Assembly (NCBI GenBank): GCA_028456385.1
Contig: JALNQF010000061.1
Span: 124,001 to 188,000 of the forward strand
Length of the DNA stretch: 64,000 nt
Reading direction: 5' to 3'
Source: Ophiosphaerella korrae
Lineage: Eukaryota; Ascomycota; Dothideomycetes; Pleosporales; Phaeosphaeriaceae
This document shows, piece by piece, positions 9,881 through 22,834 of this stretch (position 1 is the first letter of the stretch; each line of letters starts with the position of its first letter). Under the pieces are notes generated by a model. That model did no database searches. It worked only from the letters and a program-made list of their open reading frames with translations, and was not told the DNA's origin. The translations under genes and the position numbers were made by a program.

Positions 9881-11593
9881 CTAGTCATCGTCGCTAAACA
9901 TATCTACGATCTTATAGAACATGATCTTCATCCCCGGTGAATCGAACTCCTCTACTTCTAGATGGACCCTTCCAGTGAAAATAACGCTTTCGGAATACTC
10001 GACATTGCGGCCCAGAGGCCTGTGCTTTGTGAGTCTGATTAGCCGGCCCTTCAGTCCTGTGTTGGCAGAGGCGCATGTTGAGATATCGGACAGCGTTGCC
10101 AAAGTTGGAGCCTTCAGTACGCGAGCTATATAGGGATCTTCTTCAAATATGGGATCTGATTCATCAAAGTCGAAAGGGATACGGGGGGCATTCCCTTGAG
10201 CCTCGATGAATGGTCCATGTCCGAAGACGATGGAACACTGCCCATTGAAGTCCCAATTAATTGAATTTGCAACCATATACCATACTGTGCATTTTGTCAC
10301 TTGCTTAATTCCCTTTTTCGGTGGTATTTTGAGTGCTATGTTTACCAGCTGAAGCTCGCGTAAGTTTGATAGGCCATTATTGAGTCCCGAGAGATCTTTT
10401 GGGTCAAGAATCCATGATTTTAGCCTTAGGGACCGTAGATGTGGGAGGAAAAGTTCCGGCAGAAAGAAAGTCGCTACTGAACTCTTGTGGTGGTCGCAAA
10501 CGTGAGAAGTCTGCCAAGTCAAACTCTCAACACCGCTGGCTAATGAAAGACTTGTGAGACTAGAAAACTCGTTTGTGAGTTGTACCCATCCAGGGCGACC
10601 TGATATCTCTGCTTCTTCCACTTCATCTTGGTCGAGGTTTGTTTGTGTAGCGTGCATGAAATCTCGAATGCGAAAGCTTAATGAATCGAGTTGAGAGTGG
10701 AGAGCAAGGTTGTATTGGAACACCTTGTGCATAACATAATCGTTGCCGAAAATATGGAATGGACGAACCACGTCCAACTCTAGGTTCTTACATGTGGTTG
10801 GCAATTGTTCTAGACATATTTTGATGACGTGTGAGTCCCACGGAAAGTTACGAAGGGAACGGGGTACATATGGCGGTTCGCACAACTCCGCTGCCCACTC
10901 CTCGAGCCCATTCTCTAACAAGAATTTGTATCGCTCGGTATAGAATGGCGTTTGTACAACTAGCGGTGGAGCGATGCGTATGTATCGGAGATCTGGAAAG
11001 ATGCGTAGTCTTTTTTTCAAGAGAACCTCCGTCGTGTCAGATTCCACTACTGGCCTCCCGTATTCATCGGCATACGCAGGAGATCCAATGTAACGACCAT
11101 AGTACTCCCGAATGGTGCCCTCTTGTTCTGGACTAAAGTTTTCAATTTCCCGATATACTTCGAGACGATCGTATGAGTAATTATCGAGGCAAACCCCTCC
11201 ATGAGGCCACATATCTGTCATCATATACGCTAGATCCAAAGTAGATTCTTCATCTTCTGGAAGACAACAGGCGTTAAAGGCAGCACGCTTCCTCAACCAC
11301 CGTGGCGTTGCGGCAGCGAACGCGACCCAGACTCTTTTCACCAACGCAGCTAGATGAGGCTTCTGAATTAGAAGCTCAAATGACCTCGACTGCACGTATC
11401 TTTTCCCCTCTTTGCGTAGAAGGAGAAAGAAGTCTTCGAAGAAAACATCGGTTGCGGTTGCCCGAAGCACCTTGCATGTCAGTCGAACATTGGCAAGTTC
11501 AGTGCGACTAGGATCATCCGGATCCTCGGGAACGAGGCGATGGAAGATATTCAGCTGGATTTCAGTCGGCATGGACTCTAGTAAGGCCGCCAT
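9881..11593 (-). CDS. F-box protein
   Basis: Single-exon 570-aa protein. The N-terminus MPTEIQLNIFHRLVPEDP followed by ELANVRLTCKVLRATATDVF is an F-box, the Skp1-binding motif of SCF ubiquitin ligases (residues ~8-55). The rest holds leucine-rich stretches such as LFLPHLRSLRLKSWILD and LSNLRELQLVNIAL, suggesting degenerate LRR-type repeats for substrate recognition. The substrate is unknown. Such F-box genes are expanded and fast-evolving in filamentous ascomycetes. The start codon at 11593 places the F-box directly at the N-terminus, as usual. It lies in tandem with the Ca2+-ATPase gene on the same strand. Confidence 0.85.
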   Translation of the reverse strand: MAALLESMPTEIQLNIFHRLVPEDPDDPSRTELANVRLTCKVLRATATDVFFEDFFLLLRKEGKRYVQSRSFELLIQKPHLAALVKRVWVAFAAATPRWLRKRAAFNACCLPEDEESTLDLAYMMTDMWPHGGVCLDNYSYDRLEVYREIENFSPEQEGTIREYYGRYIGSPAYADEYGRPVVESDTTEVLLKKRLRIFPDLRYIRIAPPLVVQTPFYTERYKFLLENGLEEWAAELCEPPYVPRSLRNFPWDSHVIKICLEQLPTTCKNLELDVVRPFHIFGNDYVMHKVFQYNLALHSQLDSLSFRIRDFMHATQTNLDQDEVEEAEISGRPGWVQLTNEFSSLTSLSLASGVESLTWQTSHVCDHHKSSVATFFLPELFLPHLRSLRLKSWILDPKDLSGLNNGLSNLRELQLVNIALKIPPKKGIKQVTKCTVWYMVANSINWDFNGQCSIVFGHGPFIEAQGNAPRIPFDFDESDPIFEEDPYIARVLKAPTLATLSDISTCASANTGLKGRLIRLTKHRPLGRNVEYSESVIFTGRVHLEVEEFDSPGMKIMFYKIVDMFSDDD

Positions 11594-12209
11594 GACTCTG
11601 TCCCAAGGGTCAGAGCCAAGTTGGAGGACTACCGTGGGATGTCAGAATGTAGGTATGGTGAAGACAGTCACAGTGAGAATGGATAGAAGAACTCACAGGC
11701 GATGAAGGCACGGAGGTGCTTACTGTGTTTGTTACTAGCTCGATTGAGGTGGGCAGCAATTGCGCTATCACGTGATGACGTCTTGTGAGGAAGGTGCAGG
11801 GTTGACGTGTCTCACGTACGATCTTTTCTGCACCTATCTTGATTCCTAATAGTGTTCATGCTACGGAACTGTCTTATTTACTGTCTTGGTCCTAGGCAAG
11901 TAGTAAATCTTTGTTGTAGCAAACGTCTAGTGTCGAGATGCTGCGGTGAACTGTCTGATCATGTGATTAATTTATCAGCACAACGACTTGCCAACACAAG
12001 GAAGGTGGAAACGCAATGTGACTAGAATGTAAAGTTATATTGTAACTACAAATACGTACTCAAAGGACCTTTGGGAATCCCAACTCAAGCGCATAGCGCG
12101 AGCTTCAAATAACGCCCCCGGCTCAAGCGCATCGCGCGAGCTCTGCCTAATTCTAGTAAACCAACGCCAATTACCCGGGCCATCACAAAGCCTAAAAATG
12201 ATCTGATAT
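11594..12209. other. Intergenic between Ca2+-ATPase and F-box genes
   Basis: 5' flank of the F-box gene and 3' flank of the Ca2+-ATPase gene. It contains the 21-bp direct repeat listed separately. No gene was seen. Confidence 0.4.
12084..12142. repeat. 21-bp direct repeat, period 38 bp
   Basis: CTCAAGCGCATAGCGCGAGC T at 12084-12104 recurs at 12122-12142 with one change (A to C), 20 of 21 identical. It lies 70-125 bp past the Ca2+-ATPase stop, in its probable 3' UTR. Each unit is itself partly self-complementary around GCGC. Confidence 0.7.
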
Positions 12210-15200
12210 CTACATGACACCCTTCTCAACATTGCCACTGGCATGGATAGTCCGCACTGGCGACTTGCCGCGACCAACGTAGCTGGACAAGTCATTAGCA
12301 ACTGCCTCCTTTTCACCCTTCTGCTTCTTCTTCGACTCCATTTTCTCCATGACGCGCTGCGTGAGTCTCGCGCATGGGCGGTACAGGACGACGAAAGGCT
12401 TGCCGAAGAACTTTGCGCCGACCTCGAACCATCGGTCAGGGAAGAGACGAACGCAGCAGCCCCAGGGAAGACAGAGCGCTGCGACAACAATAGAGATGGC
12501 CCACTGGTTTCCATTGATGCGGACAATACTGAAAGCGGTGGAGCCGTACATGGCAATGAGCACTTGAGCTGACACCATGATGACGTTCATGGTAATGAAG
12601 TAGTAGTTCCTGTGGATGCCGACAAAGATGTTGAGCTTGTTGTCTAGGCGGCGGTTGTTGTACTGGTTGAAGATTTGGAGCCAGACAAACATGTTGAAGA
12701 TTAGAGAGCGCATCTCGTTCTCAGGGTAAGAGAGGAATTTGGGACCGGCAAAATGCAAGACGAAGGTGGCGATGACTTGGAAGATAGCCTGCCCGATGAT
12801 CATCTTCCACATGGTCATGCTAATGATTGACGCCGTACGTGGGGTGGGAGGACGATCTAGGACCTCTTCTGTGGGAGCATCGGTGGAAAGGGAGAGTGCG
12901 GCAAGCGAATCCATGAAGAGGTTGATCCAGAGGAGTTGTACGGCGGTCAATACCGATCGCATATCGGGGTCTTGGATGGCAGTGATGAAGGCTACAATCA
13001 TGGCAGTAATGTTGACCGTGATTTGGAATTGGAGGAATTTCTGGACAGCATCGTTGACGGCGCGACCCCACATCAACGCGGTAAGAATAGAAGAAAAGTT
13101 GTCGTCCATGAGAATGATGGCTGATGCCTCCTTAGCCACTTCAGTGCCAGCAATACCCATGGAGAAGCCGATGTCTGCAGCCTTAAGCGCAGGGCCGTCA
13201 TTAGTACCATCTCCAGTAACAGCGACAATGCCACCAAGTTTGCGGAGCCGAGTAACCAATACGCGCTTGTCCTCTGGTGATGATCGGGCCAATACCTGTA
13301 GGCGGGGAAGAATCGCGTCCATATCATCTTCACTCAATACTCGGAATTCAGGGCCTTCCATTACAATGCCATCGGTAAAGATACCACATTCAGTTGCAAT
13401 TGCCTTAGCCGTCACAATGTTGTCACCAGTAACCATACGTGTGATGACGCCAGCATGTCTAGCCTTTGCGACAGCTTCGGGAACACCAGGCCGAAGCGGG
13501 TCTTGAATACCAACAACACCAATGAATACCATATCGCCAAGAAGAGAACCAAGGTCGGCAGCCATTGAAGGATCGTCAGGATTTTCGGCGCCCTTTGGAG
13601 GCCATTGAGCAAAGTCCTTGTAAATGAGACCGATCGTACGAAGGGATTGGCTGGCATATTCATCGATAGTGTTGGCGATACGTTTGACTTGAGATCCATC
13701 CATGGGAACAATACCGGAGGGAAGAGCCATGGTAGTAGAGTAGCTGAGGAGAATCTCGGATGCACCTTTGACCAAGAGTCGATAAGACCCGTTTGAAAGC
13801 TTTTGTACAGCGCCCATACACTTGCGGCTTGAATCGAATGGCAAAAGCTGTGCGACTTGGGCACTAGTACGCTCCTGAGACAGGGAGGTCATTCCAAGGG
13901 CATTCTTCGCGAATCCGAGAAGCGCAGTTTCGGTCTTTGAACCAACGAATCCAAACTCGCCTCCCTCACCCTCAAATGCGGTTGAGTTGATGGCAATAGA
14001 TTCAATGAGCAGACGCCTTTGCTCATTTTTCAAGCGCCGTGAAAACTGGGAAGAGCGATTGTCCGCAGCTCCAGGGTTTTTATCATCAAAAGTGTCTTCG
14101 CCGAAGGTGCCTGTGACTACAGTCATCTTGTTCTGGGTAAGCGTGCCGGTCTTGTCGGAGCAGATCGTAGTCGCATTGCCCATAACTTCACAAGACTTAA
14201 GGACGCGAACAAGATTGTTCATCTTGACCATTTGTGTCGTTGCGAATGCGAGCGCGAGAGTGATGGCAAGTGGTAGACCTTCCGGTACTGCGACAACGAT
14301 GATAGTGACTGCCACAATGAGAATTTCCATAAACTTCGATGCTTTTTCAGCTGGCGCCAGCGGGCTGCCCGGGAATGTTGCGACCAGGCGGAAAGTAAGG
14401 ATCAATAAAAGGAGGAATGAAGCAGCACTGGCAAGTTTGGCGATAGCCTTGGCAAGCTTATCAAGCTTCACTTGAAGGGGAGTAGGTTCCATGTCGTGGC
14501 GCATGGCCATAAGAATGCGCCCATAACTAGAGTAGACACCGACGGAGGTAATGAGATCTATCAAAATTAGTTATTGTCTGATCAAAAGTATGTTCTGCAC
14601 TTACAAGTTCCAACGCCTTCCAAGACCTTGCTTCCAGAAATAATAAAGGGGTCGAGATCTTTAGAGTCGTTGTGCCCCCTTTCAAGAAGTCGAAGGACTT
14701 GTTCAGCATTGGTTTTCTTCATCTGGTCTGACTCGCCTGTAGCAGATGATTCATCGCACTTGACATTGTGTCCAGAGATGAAGATGCCATCGGCAGGAAT
14801 AAGATCTCCAGGCTCCATATGCAATACGTCGCCAACCAAGATATCGTATACAGAGATAGCAAATGATTTTCCCGATCGAATGACCTTGACCTCCCGTGCC
14901 TCTTTCTTAGCGTTGAGTTTCACGAAAGCGCGCTCTTTCTGCCAGTCATTGATAGCACCAACCAAGACAACTACTGCGATCGATACACAGATAGCACACC
15001 CCTCAATCCAATCAACAGACGGAGGAGCATCGGGGCCATGGTCAACGCCGAAAGTTTCGTAGAGGCCAAGCGCTAAGGAGATGACTGCAGCGACCGAAAG
15101 AAGAATGAGGACGCTCTCTTTGTAATACGCCTCCCACATGAGCTGGGGGAACGACTTAGACTTCTTCGCCGGCAAGACGTTTTGTTTGAAAACACGTTTT

Positions 15201-15928
15201 CGGTCGTAGAAGGCTTCTCCGGAATGAGCGGAAGAACCGGAAGGCCCTGCATCTGTAACATCCATGTGGCGAACCTCGACAGGGCGTGGTAGGCCAGATG
15301 AGTTGGTGTCACGTAATTTCCTATACATTCTTGTCACGTCTTCAAACGATACAGAGCCGGCAAGCTCGGTCTCTTCAAGACTCAGACCGGCATCAACATC
15401 AGTCTGTAGACCAGCCTCTAGGCCTGGAAGGCCACCGAGGGCAATGAAAGCGGGGAGAGACTTTGGGTTCAGCATCTTGTTAAGCTGTCCTGGAGAGAAG
15501 GCGAATTTGTTGTTTTGAACATCAAAGTCCTTTTCCGACCCTGGATCAGCTTTGAGGGCATCTTCGTCACGTTGGGAGTCCAGTGTATATTTACTAACAC
15601 CGCTGACTCCGCTGTGGACCGAAGCGCCGGCTGAGGTTGTTGGTGGTAGCAGCGTAGCGTCACTGGGTGCTCGGCTCCGGGCTGCGCTATGAGGTTCTTT
15701 TGGTAATGAACTGAGGGCGCTCAGCGACCGTTCATGTGAATGTTGAGCAAATGATCGTTCCGGAACGAGTGTCGCTGGCGACGCATTTTCTGTCAGTGTG
15801 CCAAAGGTTTCGGTTGTGTTTGATCGTGCTGGTGTTTTTGGGATGTCGATAGTGATTTCTGGGAGAGTTGGAAGGGAAGTATTATTTTGGTCGCGGCCAT
15901 GCGCGTTACTTGATTGAGGAGATGCCAT
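12210..15928 (-). CDS. PMC1: Calcium-transporting P-type ATPase (PMC1/PMCA type)
   Basis: P2B-type Ca2+ pump, in fungi usually in the vacuolar membrane, that clears cytosolic Ca2+ downstream of calcineurin. Two exons, 15928-14605 and 14557-12210, 1223 aa. The 47-bp intron (GTAAGT...GATAG, with AACTAAT) restores GVGTYLITSVGVYSSYG. Seen in order: a Ser/Thr-rich cytosolic N-terminus of ~270 residues; the actuator region (DLIPADGIFISGHNVKCDES, SSATGESDQMKK); PEGLPLAITLALAF in M4, which lines the Ca2+ site; the phosphorylation loop CSDKTGTLTQNKM with Asp near residue 576; KGASEILL for nucleotide binding; and the hinge VTGDGTNDGPALKAADIGFS. The C-terminal membrane segments follow. The basic tail (KMESKKKQKGEKE) is short. 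The ATG at 15928 is used; the frame opens at a TTG two codons earlier. Confidence 0.95.
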
Positions 15929-18900
15929 GTTCAACAGGCAAGATGTGGTGTTGATTAAGGTTCAGAAAATTGTGTACATGTGATGAACTTGTGTAACTTG
16001 AAGGTGTACACACTGCTCGATGAGCTCGTTGATAACCCCAATACATGCGCATCTTGATGGCTATATTATACAACCCGTTTTGCGATGTTTGTAAATGTGG
16101 GTCCAGAATGGTAGTAGGAAGCCTTAGACGAGATGCATGCGCGGCCTTGAGCGGAGCTTGGCTCTTGGCTGCGGAATCTCAAACAGTAGCAAGGAGACGG
16201 CAGTGGACATGATAATGTGCTGAAGCTAGAGAAAATGAGAGATAGACACAGAGAGATGAGGGGTCCCGAGAGTAAAGCTCCGAGGGCTTGTCGCTGTCAG
16301 ACTCCGAGCCTGTGGAGTTGAGGCACTCTGACAGACGACTCCCGCCACCAGATAGTTACCCCTAGGAGGTCATTTTTACGTCGAGCGCAACCTACCACAA
16401 CAGTTACAAAAAAGCATGCATGATTCTTTGTAAGCAGACGCTGGTTGAGGTTGCAGGTGCAGATTTGCACAATCATTATGGTAGGAAGTATGATGGATGG
16501 AGTTGATGATCTGACAAGATAGCAACGTGCTAGGGCTGAGTACTAGGACAGCACGAACTGCTACGCCATCCACTCTCTCCGTAACACGGATGCTGTCGAC
16601 TCTGAATACACAGCAGATTCTCTCATCCTACAATTAGTACACACCGAGTTTTAAAACACATGGTTAGTAGCAGGCTGAGTAGAATAAATTTAGACACGTC
16701 TCCTTACACAGTTCCTTACTAAGAAAGGCCTACACAAGTATCGCGCTCTGTGCCTCTCGCCATGGGAATCTTGGAACTGTCATACAGATGGTAAGTAAGT
16801 CGACAGGACCAGATGTGGCAAATGTGCGAATCAGCTCCGCAATTGAGGCTGTGTAGCATGAGACCGATGTGAAGACGGAGTCCGCGGTATCTGGCCGCAC
16901 CTTGGTAAAAATGAGCGAATCAAGGCGAGCTGAAACATAGCCAAGCAGGAGAAGATAAGTCAAGGTGAGAAGAAAGGGCGAACTTCTTGGAAAAAAGGCT
17001 CGGGACTACTGTCACTAAGTAAAAGGTGGGTTCTGAGGGAACCTGTGCCTGACGATCTCCTCAACGGTCGCACGTTGCAGTGTTCCTGTCTGCGTTTCAC
17101 CACTCGCGCAATCACAGCACGGGGTTGTTTCAATTGCCTCGCAAGCGCGACGAACTGCCTCTGCAGCGGTAGATTCAACCTGAGGCTCGACTGCCGAGAC
17201 GATCACCAACCAGGTTATTGGAATGGTTGCTTGTTGAATCCTCGCCTGGCCAAACATAGCTAGGATGGCCGGTGTTGTGATCTACCGAAGCTCTCAGCAC
17301 TGCACAAGCGGCCTTTGCATAGACTCCCTCCGCTCATGACGACACCTAGTAATCCTTATCCATTCAAACGGTTTCGTTGATCCAGTTTTTCTCGGTTCTC
17401 GCATGTTCATGTGCTCATGTATTCCTGCACTAGATAACGGCCTGGTAGATCCTCCCTTTTGGGTCCAACGGGTTCCCGGAATGGGTAATAAATCTGAACG
17501 GGACCTTTCGAGGCAAACCTTTAGGTCCAAGTATTTTCGCCATCTCTGTGTCTACTTCTGCTTGTAAAAGCATCTATCATTATTTTACCCCAAGCTACTT
17601 ACTGTCTACTAGCCTTGACACGGTACGGATTTTCTGCAGGTTCTGGTTCACTTTCTTCAATCATAGTAAGTGGCCGCTCGTCCTCAGTAACTCCAAAATC
17701 AGCGTAGGTTGAAGCTATACTTACATTGTTCCAATATTGTGCCTTTGTCGATTAATCATGAAATTATAGTTTTTGTAAACTGCCTCTGTGGCTCATCCAA
17801 AAATGACTTGCATCTCATGTTGAAGGAACAACTAGTAGCGACCCTTCGTTCTAGCATGTGCTTGCTGATGTAATTGAGATCGAATTCAATCCAGCAATAA
17901 TGATAATGAGTCCATGTTGGCTTATACGGTCGTCTCGACTAGACTCCCTGAGCATACGAACGATTCCAGGACCTTCTGATCCTTATTGTTCTCTATCTTG
18001 TTCGCCTTACCATCAGTCACTTCAAGTTCATACTAGCGCCTTGTACTGGCTGTTTCTAGAGTTTAGAAACGTAGAAGAAAGTACTACTAGAACAAAGACT
18101 ACCCAAGGTAGGTTAATGCTATGCCTAGGGCGTACTGTAATGCCGAAGGCATGCTAAAACCTGCTCGGACACGTCTTACGCATAAGCGTTGCATGAGGAG
18201 CTAGGTCAGATATATGCACCTCTCCTAAAAAAGTAATATGTCTAGCGTGGATTGTAAACTATTAGGTTAGCTTCTGTCGCAGTTTACAATTCACCAAGGG
18301 TCTCGTGTGTATCACGATACTAGGTCTTGTTGTGTACACCAGGGCGTCGGAATATTTCAGCAATTTTAAAGGCTCTTTAATTTATCCAATGAACGTATAC
18401 CTGGTATGCACTACAATACCAGTGTTAGACAGACAACAGACGCTCTCGTAGTCCACCGTTCTACAAGTGTTCTCTAGGACGGGCCATGCTTCATGTAGTG
18501 CCCTTGGTCCTTACTTGAAGGACTTAGCAATACCGGAGCCTTGTGTCCTGTGATTTTCGAAGGACATTGGCTCAAGGTGGATGCAGAAGGCTGTCTGGGT
18601 GAGAGCTAGTATATGAGAGGAAGTGTCTCGTGTGTCTAATAAAAGACCGTCATCCGCACATGTACCATCATGAATGCCAGGCTCCAGTATCTTAGTTGTT
18701 GTCACGTTGATGGATTGCATTGCCACAATTATGGCCAACATCGTTGGTTGGTGGGCGATGATTGGCCACCCATGGCGCCGTGCTTTCCGCTGAGTGTATC
18801 TGATGGTCACATGCGAAGAACAGGCTTTTCGTAACAGCGAAGTGGCCACTACCAGCAAGGGGATGGTAAAGGGGCTACAAGCATTTCCAGACGTGCTGCA

Positions 18901-19215
18901 AGAGCGGTAGGTGAATGGTGTTGACGGCCAGGGATTGGCGGAGAGGCAAGCTAGAAAGGGCTCCCCGCCATACCTCGTGACCGAGGCCGAGGACAAATGC
19001 TCTCACAAACCAACAGCAAACGCGAGCAAATACCACGTATATTGATATTCTGGCGCAACTACCTTCCTCTAACCGTTACGGTCGTTGAGAATTTACGTGC
19101 TACTGCATGCAGGTACCCCAGCTCAATTCGGCCTCTGAGTTGAACCAAATAAAGAGGGTCGGCCGTTGTCGAGGACGCAACAGAGCCGCCGCAAGCCGAC
19201 GTCAATACCAAAAAT
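15929..19215. other. Gene-free stretch, 3.3 kb
   Basis: Upstream of both the minus-strand Ca2+-ATPase gene and the plus-strand Zn2Cys6 gene, so it is a shared divergent intergenic region. The parts nearest the two genes are ordinary promoter-like DNA. 17530-18500 is AT-richer, with stops in all frames. Frames at 16730-17257 and 18511-18996 (minus) have no recognisable domain. No terminal repeats were found by eye. Confidence 0.5.
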
Positions 19216-22200
19216 ATGGCCAGCGCATCTCCTCCTGTCAACAAGGGCGCGCAATCGCAGCATACGCGCACATACCAAGCCTGCATCCCTTGTCGCAGGC
19301 GCAAAGTTCGATGCGACCTCGGACCTGTAGGCATGTAGACTCTCTGTGACCGCTTTCATCGTCTTTAGGCTGACATCCCTTGAGACAATCCACACGACCC
19401 GCCATGTGTACGCTGTCGGCGCGAAAGCAAAGAGTGCTATTTCTCGGCAACGCGTCGCAAGAGAAAGCAAGATGACGAAATTGAGGAGCCTAACGAGGCC
19501 GACGACTACGAGCTGCGCAATGGGCGGAAACGCATGCGCTCAGAGCAGGGCCTGCCGGAGCCCATCAGCATCACCAGCGCAAACACCAATGGAGCAGCCT
19601 ATCTGTCCCAGCCCTTGACACCAGGAGGCTCCATCGGACGCTTCGAACCGCTGCGCCGACCAACTACCTCCAACAGCCAGCCCCTGCAGAATGACGAGGA
19701 GGACCAGAAGATGAGCAATGAGACGGTTGCAACGCTGCAGGCCGGCGAGGTGTATAGCGGCCACGATGCTCTTAATCTGTTGTTCGAGGCCGCACACCAT
19801 AGGACGGGCAGTACCTCGAGCCTTCAGCGGCCTACATTGGGCAGCACACCCGGCTCGCAGACAAACTTCGCGAGCCCGCAGGCAAGCGTGCCCCACATGC
19901 GCAGCAACTCGCGGACTGCTGCATCAGAGCCCGCCGTAGACCCAGCAATAGCCCAGCCCAACTCCCAGGCTATTCAGGCCTGGGCCAAGTTTCGCTTTGT
20001 GCGTGCTGGATGGCTCACGGCCAAGGAGGCCATTGCCTATATCGACTACTTCTACACCTTCCTATCACCGCTGACACCAATCGTGGTCCCGGACTACCGC
20101 GATCATTCCATGCATGCCAAGCTGCTCAAAGAAGAGCCCATGTTGGTCATAACCCTGCTCACTATTGCCGCTAGGTACTCGCAACCAAGCGGCTCTAATG
20201 GCATCGGTGCTCAATCCCGCGCATATCTGATCCACGAGAAGCTTTGGAAATATCTTCAGGGTATGATCGACCGTATGATATTTGGCCAGGAGCAATTTGG
20301 CGGCGGCTTCTGTGGTGCAGGACAACAGCCTGGATCCGATGTCAACCCATTGTCTCGCAAAGGACTTCGCACACTTGGCACCGTCGAGAGCCTAATTTTG
20401 CTCACAGAGTGGCATCCACGTGCTATGCATTTTCCACCTGGCGATGATGATGATGAACTTGTTCTACCTGACGGAGACCCTATCGAGCCAGATCTAAAAG
20501 CTGAGATGTACAAGGGCGCTGGCGATAAGCGCATTGACAGCTGGCTAGAGCCATGCTGGCGAAGCGATCGCATGTGCTGGATGCTACTTGGCAATGCTAT
20601 GACACTGGCCTTTGAGATTGGAGTTTTTGACGAAACCAGCGAACAGGAATTTGAGGAGGCTAACGAACATCTATCCCATGCGGTTGTCAAAGCATACTTC
20701 CGTCGCAAGAACCATCTCCGGGATTTGCTTATCATATATGTCACCCAGACAAGCGGCCGACTAGGCCTGACATCGATGCTTCCAAAACTTGGGCGTGACG
20801 AGACACTAGGGGGAGGTCCAACGCCAGTGGAATTGTACCGAGAGCGTGTGAGCCGCATTAAAGCACCTCCTCCACAGTTTGGAATGCGACCAGACGGACA
20901 ACGTCTTCCACTGGAATCTATCGCTACCCAGGAACGTAATGCTATTCAAGATCTTGTACTCGACTTTTGGCAGCGCATTGCGAAAGTCATGGAGATGGGT
21001 AACCTGAAGCTTTTCTCTAATAGACGAAAAACAAGAGAGTTGCTCAAATCAGGTTCTTATGAAGGAATGTTAAAGTTCTTTCAAGGACCATTGATGGAAT
21101 GGAAAGCTTCCTTCGACGGCGCAAGCCAAGGTCAGTACTATCCTGAATGTTACTTCGTACCTTTATACGTATCGTCTAACTTGTATAGTTCCGGCACAAC
21201 TCCGCCACGTCTTGATTATTGAATTCGAGTACACTCGTGTTTACCTCAACTCGCTTGCCCTGCAAGCTGTGGTAGAACGCTGCACTCACAACACCCCCTT
21301 ACAGACGCACGCCCAACCAAACGGCTTAGGCTCTACCAATGGGATAGCAGCCAACGCCGACAATGGAAATGCGATTCCATTCAGCACCCTCGTCAAATGG
21401 TACGCAAACGATCGGCACTACATCAACGAAGTCATCGACGCTTCCCGTAATGTTCTCAAGATTGTTGTCGAAGGCCTATTCCCAGGTGGTTACCTTCGCC
21501 ATGCACCCGTCCGAACCTTCTTCCGCATTGTCAGTGTTGCCATCATACTCCTAAAAACCTTTGCCCTCGGCGCAACAGAAGAAGATGTAGCTATCAGCCT
21601 CAACCTTCTCAGCGACGCTGTTCATGCCCTCCGACAAGGTATAGTCGACGATGTTCACGTAGGCAACCGTTTTGCAGACCTCGTCGAAACCTTAACCCAT
21701 CGCATCCGCTCACGCTTCGTCCGTCTTGCAGCAAATGGCTCAACAGGCATCTCCCGAGCCGGCAGTCGAAGCCCCATCGCAGCCCCCCTAATGCCTCCCC
21801 CAGCGCCCCTCAGCCAAGCCAATCACCTCCAACCCCCATACATTGGCACTACCCCCTACCAAAACACAACCGCCTCCATCCCTGGCTCCCCTTCCCTAGG
21901 CCTCACATCCTCGGGCCGCGCAACGCCCCTCTCCTCATCTCTCTGGGGCATCTCCTCGGAACCCTACGACCCCAACTCCAACTCCATCTCCATCATGCCG
22001 CCGCCCGGCAACTACAACGTCAACCACGGCAACACCAACTGGGGCCAATGGGCGAATAGCGGGGCGAGCTGGGGCGCGGGCCAGGACCAGGATTGGTTGG
22101 CGTTACCGCTGGACCCGTTGCTTGATCAATGGGGGGCGGAAATCAATTCTACAGCTATGGGGCCGGATGTGGGCGGTATGGATATGTTGGATATTTTGCT

Positions 22201-22234
22201 GAATATGGGGGGGCCGCCGGGGAATACGTCCTAG
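19216..22234 (+). CDS. Zn2Cys6 transcription factor with fungal-specific TF domain
   Basis: Nuclear regulator of 968 aa from exons 19216-19330, 19385-21130 and 21189-22234. The binuclear zinc cluster is at residues 23-56: CIPCRRRKVRC, then PPCVRC and ECYF, six cysteines in the fungal spacing. Intron 1 lies between Cys3 and Cys4 and has a GC-AG structure: donor GCATGT, branch GCTGAC, acceptor TTGAG. It gives DLGPVDNPHDPPC; a GT donor four bases earlier does not fit the frame. Intron 2 (GTCAGT...TATAG) joins DGASQ to VPAQLRHVLII. A basic segment (TRRKRKQDDE) follows the cluster. The middle region (WLTAKEAIAYIDYFYTFLSP, RSDRMCWMLLGNAMTLAFE) is the fungal TF homology domain. The C-terminus is Pro/Ser/Asn-rich. 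The overall layout recalls Aro80-like regulators, but the target is unknown. Confidence 0.9.
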
Positions 22235-22834
22235 GAAGATTTCGGGATCAGAAGGCCATATCAGGCGATGCGAGATGTTTGAGATCATGTCAAAGACGAG
22301 CATGAAGAGCATGTTTGTAGAAGTACAGGCTACGGACATCAGACTCCAGGCTATGTAAGGGATGGTATCTGCGAATATCCGTTTAGTTTGCATCAATTTA
22401 GCTTTTCGTTAGGAGGAATGTATGAGAAGGGAGCAAGGGAAAAGTATGGCGCTATTGTTGCCACTATCTTGAGGATCAGAAACGTCAGAGTATGCCTGTA
22501 TAGCCCAGTATTGAGCGTGTGTTTCGAGATCATCGAGCTGTACTTCTGTCGTATATTTGTGTATACTAATTGTTAATAAGATATTACAACAATCCCGATC
22601 ATATTGCTGGTCACATACTGGGAAGTTAACCTGAGAAGCTGACGAATTCGGACGGATGAGCGTGACGTCTTGACTAGCGCGGGTTGGATGAGCAACCGAA
22701 CTAATGATAGTACCCACACCCAACCTTCACCACGTTGGGCTTCTGATATGCATGGAGCACAGGCGGTCCGCTGGTAGAGATTCCCTTACTGTTTGTAGAG
22801 TTCCCCCAGAAAGTATTCTTTGCACTCACCATTG
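22235..22834. other. Intergenic between the two Zn2Cys6 genes
   Basis: 3' flank of the first regulator and promoter of the second. A small upstream exon for the second gene cannot be excluded, for example from an ATG near 22753. Nothing else was seen. Confidence 0.4.

Noticed and set aside
16730..17257. Minus-strand frames with hydrophobic stretches, possible membrane protein
   Set aside because: Frames do not join by plausible introns, and no conserved motif was seen.
18511..18996. 161-aa minus-strand open frame
   Set aside because: No domain, no codon bias and no promoter-like leader. It falls in a region of random frames.
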